Assembly (NCBI GenBank): GCA_035282865.1 | Contig: DATEVB010000029.1 | Span: 1 to 5,340 of the forward strand | Direction: 5' to 3' | DNA: 5,340 nucleotides | Source of the DNA: UBA4744 sp035282865 | GTDB lineage: Bacteria; Actinomycetota; Acidimicrobiia; Spongiisociales; UBA4744 | In this document: piece by piece, positions 3,965-5,340 of the stretch | How positions within the stretch are numbered: position 1 is the stretch's first letter | Layout of the letters: every line of letters starts with the position of its first letter | Notes under the pieces: generated by a model | Databases searched by the model: none | What the model was told of the DNA's origin: nothing | What the model saw: the letters and a program-made list of their open reading frames with translations, nothing else | Position numbers and translations under genes: made by a program

Positions 3965-5340
3965 ATGCGAAGGGCTCATGCGCTCCTGATCGTTGTGATG
4001 GTGGTCTTGACTTCGTGCAGTTCGTGGCTGGCTGCCGAGCCGGCTGATACCACGACCACAACCGCCCCGACCACAACGACAACCGAACCTGCGACGACCG
4101 CCACGAGTTCGACCACAACGACCACAACGACCACGATCCCCGAACGTGGACCCGGTACGGTTCCCGGATGGACGGTCGGGCAACCGTGGGGATCGATTGC
4201 CGGGCTCACGATGTTTCGCGGCAACCCCACCCGGACCTATTACGGCATGCCGCCGGTGCCGTCGGATCCCGACGTGCTGTGGAGCTATCCGGCTGGTGAT
4301 CCGTTGTGTGGGAACTCGAACGTCGGCGGAGCGACAACCGTCTGGTGCGGCACGGGGTGGACGGGTCAACCGGTGGTGTATGAGCGTGCCGACGGGGTGA
4401 CCGAAGTCATCTTCGGGGCCTACGACAAGAGCATACATTTCCTGGATGGTTCGACCGGGTTGCCGACCCGACCGCCCTTCGCAACCGGCGACATCATCAA
4501 GGGATCGGTCTCCCTCGATCCGGACGGATTCCCGTTGCTGTACTTCGGCTCGCGGGACAACAAACTGCGGATCGTTGCGCTGGATCGCCCGGAACCGGAA
4601 TTGCTGTGGGACCTCGATGCCTCCGCCGTGCAAGGAATCTGGAACAACGACTGGGATGGCAACCCCGTGATTCTCGACGACTTGCTCCTCGAGGGCGGGG
4701 AGAATTCCTGGTTCTTCATCATCAAGCTCAACCGGGGCTACGACGCCGCGGGCCTGGTGACCGTACAGCCCCAGCGTCTGGTTGAGGTCCCCGGATACAC
4801 AGATGAGCTCATCGCCCGGGTGGGCAGCAACGTTTCGATCGAGAACTCTCCGGCCGTATTTGGGAGCCGGGTCTATTTCGCCAATTCGGGAGGGCGGATC
4901 GTAGGGTTGGACCTTTCCGAAGTAGCCGCCCGGCAAGCCCCTGTCGTGCTCGACTATTGGGTGGGGGACGACGTCGACGCCACGATCACCATCGACCGGG
5001 AGGGGATGCTGTATGTCGCCGCCGAACTGGAGCGCTTCAACGAGCGCTCGGCGGAACTCGGCCAGTTGATCAAACTCGACCCTTATGCGGCCGACCCCTA
5101 CCTGTGGGGGATTCCGGTGCCACCGCGCGGTCCTGGGGATGGGGGGCTGTGGGCGACTCCGGCCCTCGGGGACGGGATGCTCTACGCCTCAACGCATCCC
5201 GGCGAGTTGCTGGCAGTCGATACCGAAACCGGTCAGGTGGTTTGGCGAGACGAGATCGGCTATCACGCCTGGTCCTCGCCGGTCATTGTCGACAACATCC
5301 TGGTGGTCTCCGTCAATTGTGAGACGGGCGGCGGATTGCG
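3965..5340 (+). CDS. Lipoprotein with threonine-rich tether and PQQ-like (BamB-like) beta-propeller; runs off right edge
   Basis: The first 458 residues of an exported, lipid-anchored protein. Residues 4-17 are a hydrophobic signal segment ending in the lipobox L-T-S-C, with Cys18 as the lipidated residue. Residues 29-57 are a tether of mostly Thr with a few Ala, Pro and Ser. From about residue 60 the protein has the pattern of PQQ-enzyme-like propellers: an entry motif M-F-R-G-N-P-T-R, then blades whose strands read V-I-F-G-A-Y-D-K-S-I-H-F-L-D-G (148-162), L-Y-F-G-S-R-D-N-K-L-R-I-V-A-L-D (192-207), V-Y-F-A-N-S-G-G-R-I-V-G-L-D (303-316), M-L-Y-V-A-A (348-353), M-L-Y-A-S-T-H-P-G-E-L-L-A-V-D-T-E-T-G (405-423) and I-L-V-V-S-V (445-450). 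Such domains usually serve as protein-protein scaffolds; real PQQ binding is not implied. Cys115 and Cys128 are spaced for a possible disulfide. No stop occurs before the edge. Ligand and partner are unknown. Confidence 0.9.
   Translation, partial: MRRAHALLIVVMVVLTSCSSWLAAEPADTTTTTAPTTTTTEPATTATSSTTTTTTTTIPERGPGTVPGWTVGQPWGSIAGLTMFRGNPTRTYYGMPPVPSDPDVLWSYPAGDPLCGNSNVGGATTVWCGTGWTGQPVVYERADGVTEVIFGAYDKSIHFLDGSTGLPTRPPFATGDIIKGSVSLDPDGFPLLYFGSRDNKLRIVALDRPEPELLWDLDASAVQGIWNNDWDGNPVILDDLLLEGGENSWFFIIKLNRGYDAAGLVTVQPQRLVEVPGYTDELIARVGSNVSIENSPAVFGSRVYFANSGGRIVGLDLSEVAARQAPVVLDYWVGDDVDATITIDREGMLYVAAELERFNERSAELGQLIKLDPYAADPYLWGIPVPPRGPGDGGLWATPALGDGMLYASTHPGELLAVDTETGQVVWRDEIGYHAWSSPVIVDNILVVSVNCETGGGL
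4049..4135 (+). repeat. Threonine-codon low-complexity tract with 9-bp tandem repeat
   Basis: Twenty-one of the 29 codons here are ACN (Thr), in runs of five, five and eight broken by Ala, Pro, Glu and Ser. The end of the tract (4112-4135) is a 9-bp unit, ACCACAACG, repeated about 2.7 times. The coding result is a flexible extracellular spacer between the lipid anchor and the propeller. Such repeats can change length by replication slippage in whole 9-bp steps without shifting the frame. Confidence 0.85.

Noticed and set aside
4049..4135. CRISPR-like or satellite repeat
   Set aside because: The repetition is explained by runs of threonine codons in frame with the lipoprotein; there are no spacers.
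3827..4936. Minus-strand open frame of 369 codons
   Set aside because: It is antisense to the propeller lipoprotein and overlaps the N-terminal coding part of the YihY-family gene. The product is low-complexity, Arg/Gly-rich, and shows no domain, signal or promoter.

Overview
The window looks like an ordinary chromosomal stretch of a GC-rich actinobacterium. Support comes from the GC-rich third codon positions, the secreted and lipid-anchored proteins, the threonine-tract lipoprotein linker, and several start codons placed 6-7 nt after a TANNNT -10 element (leaderless transcription). The lipoprotein style recalls Acidimicrobiia, but that placement is inference. No mobile element, CRISPR array, rRNA or convincing tRNA is visible.

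Layout. At the left edge (1-257, minus) is the N-terminal sixth or so of SufB, the Fe-S cluster assembly scaffold. It runs off the window and is probably the first gene of a suf operon. Its 284-bp upstream region is shared with a divergent gene and carries alternating CACTAC/GTAGTG half-sites over a candidate promoter. A compact 154-aa Rossmann-fold NAD(P)-binding protein follows (542-1006, plus). Convergent to it, 7 bp away, is a secreted M23 metallopeptidase (1014-1598, minus). A 267-bp divergent spacer separates that from a zinc-dependent medium-chain alcohol dehydrogenase (1866-2891, plus). Convergent to the dehydrogenase is a YihY/BrkB-family six-helix membrane protein (2946-3893, minus). 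A 71-bp spacer then holds two back-to-back promoters. The last gene (3965 to the window end, plus) encodes a lipoprotein with a threonine-rich tether and a PQQ-like (BamB-like) beta-propeller, cut by the right edge.

How the genes relate. Every gene sits alone or at the head of a unit, alternating between divergent and convergent neighbours, so there is no sign of a multi-gene system inside the window. Three products act at or outside the membrane (peptidoglycan hydrolase, membrane protein, lipoprotein propeller) and three in the cytosol (SufB, Rossmann protein, dehydrogenase), with no evident shared pathway. The points most worth following up are the operator-like repeats at sufB, the set of four leaderless promoters, and the lipoprotein gene, which is overlaid by a long antisense reading frame that could mislead gene callers.
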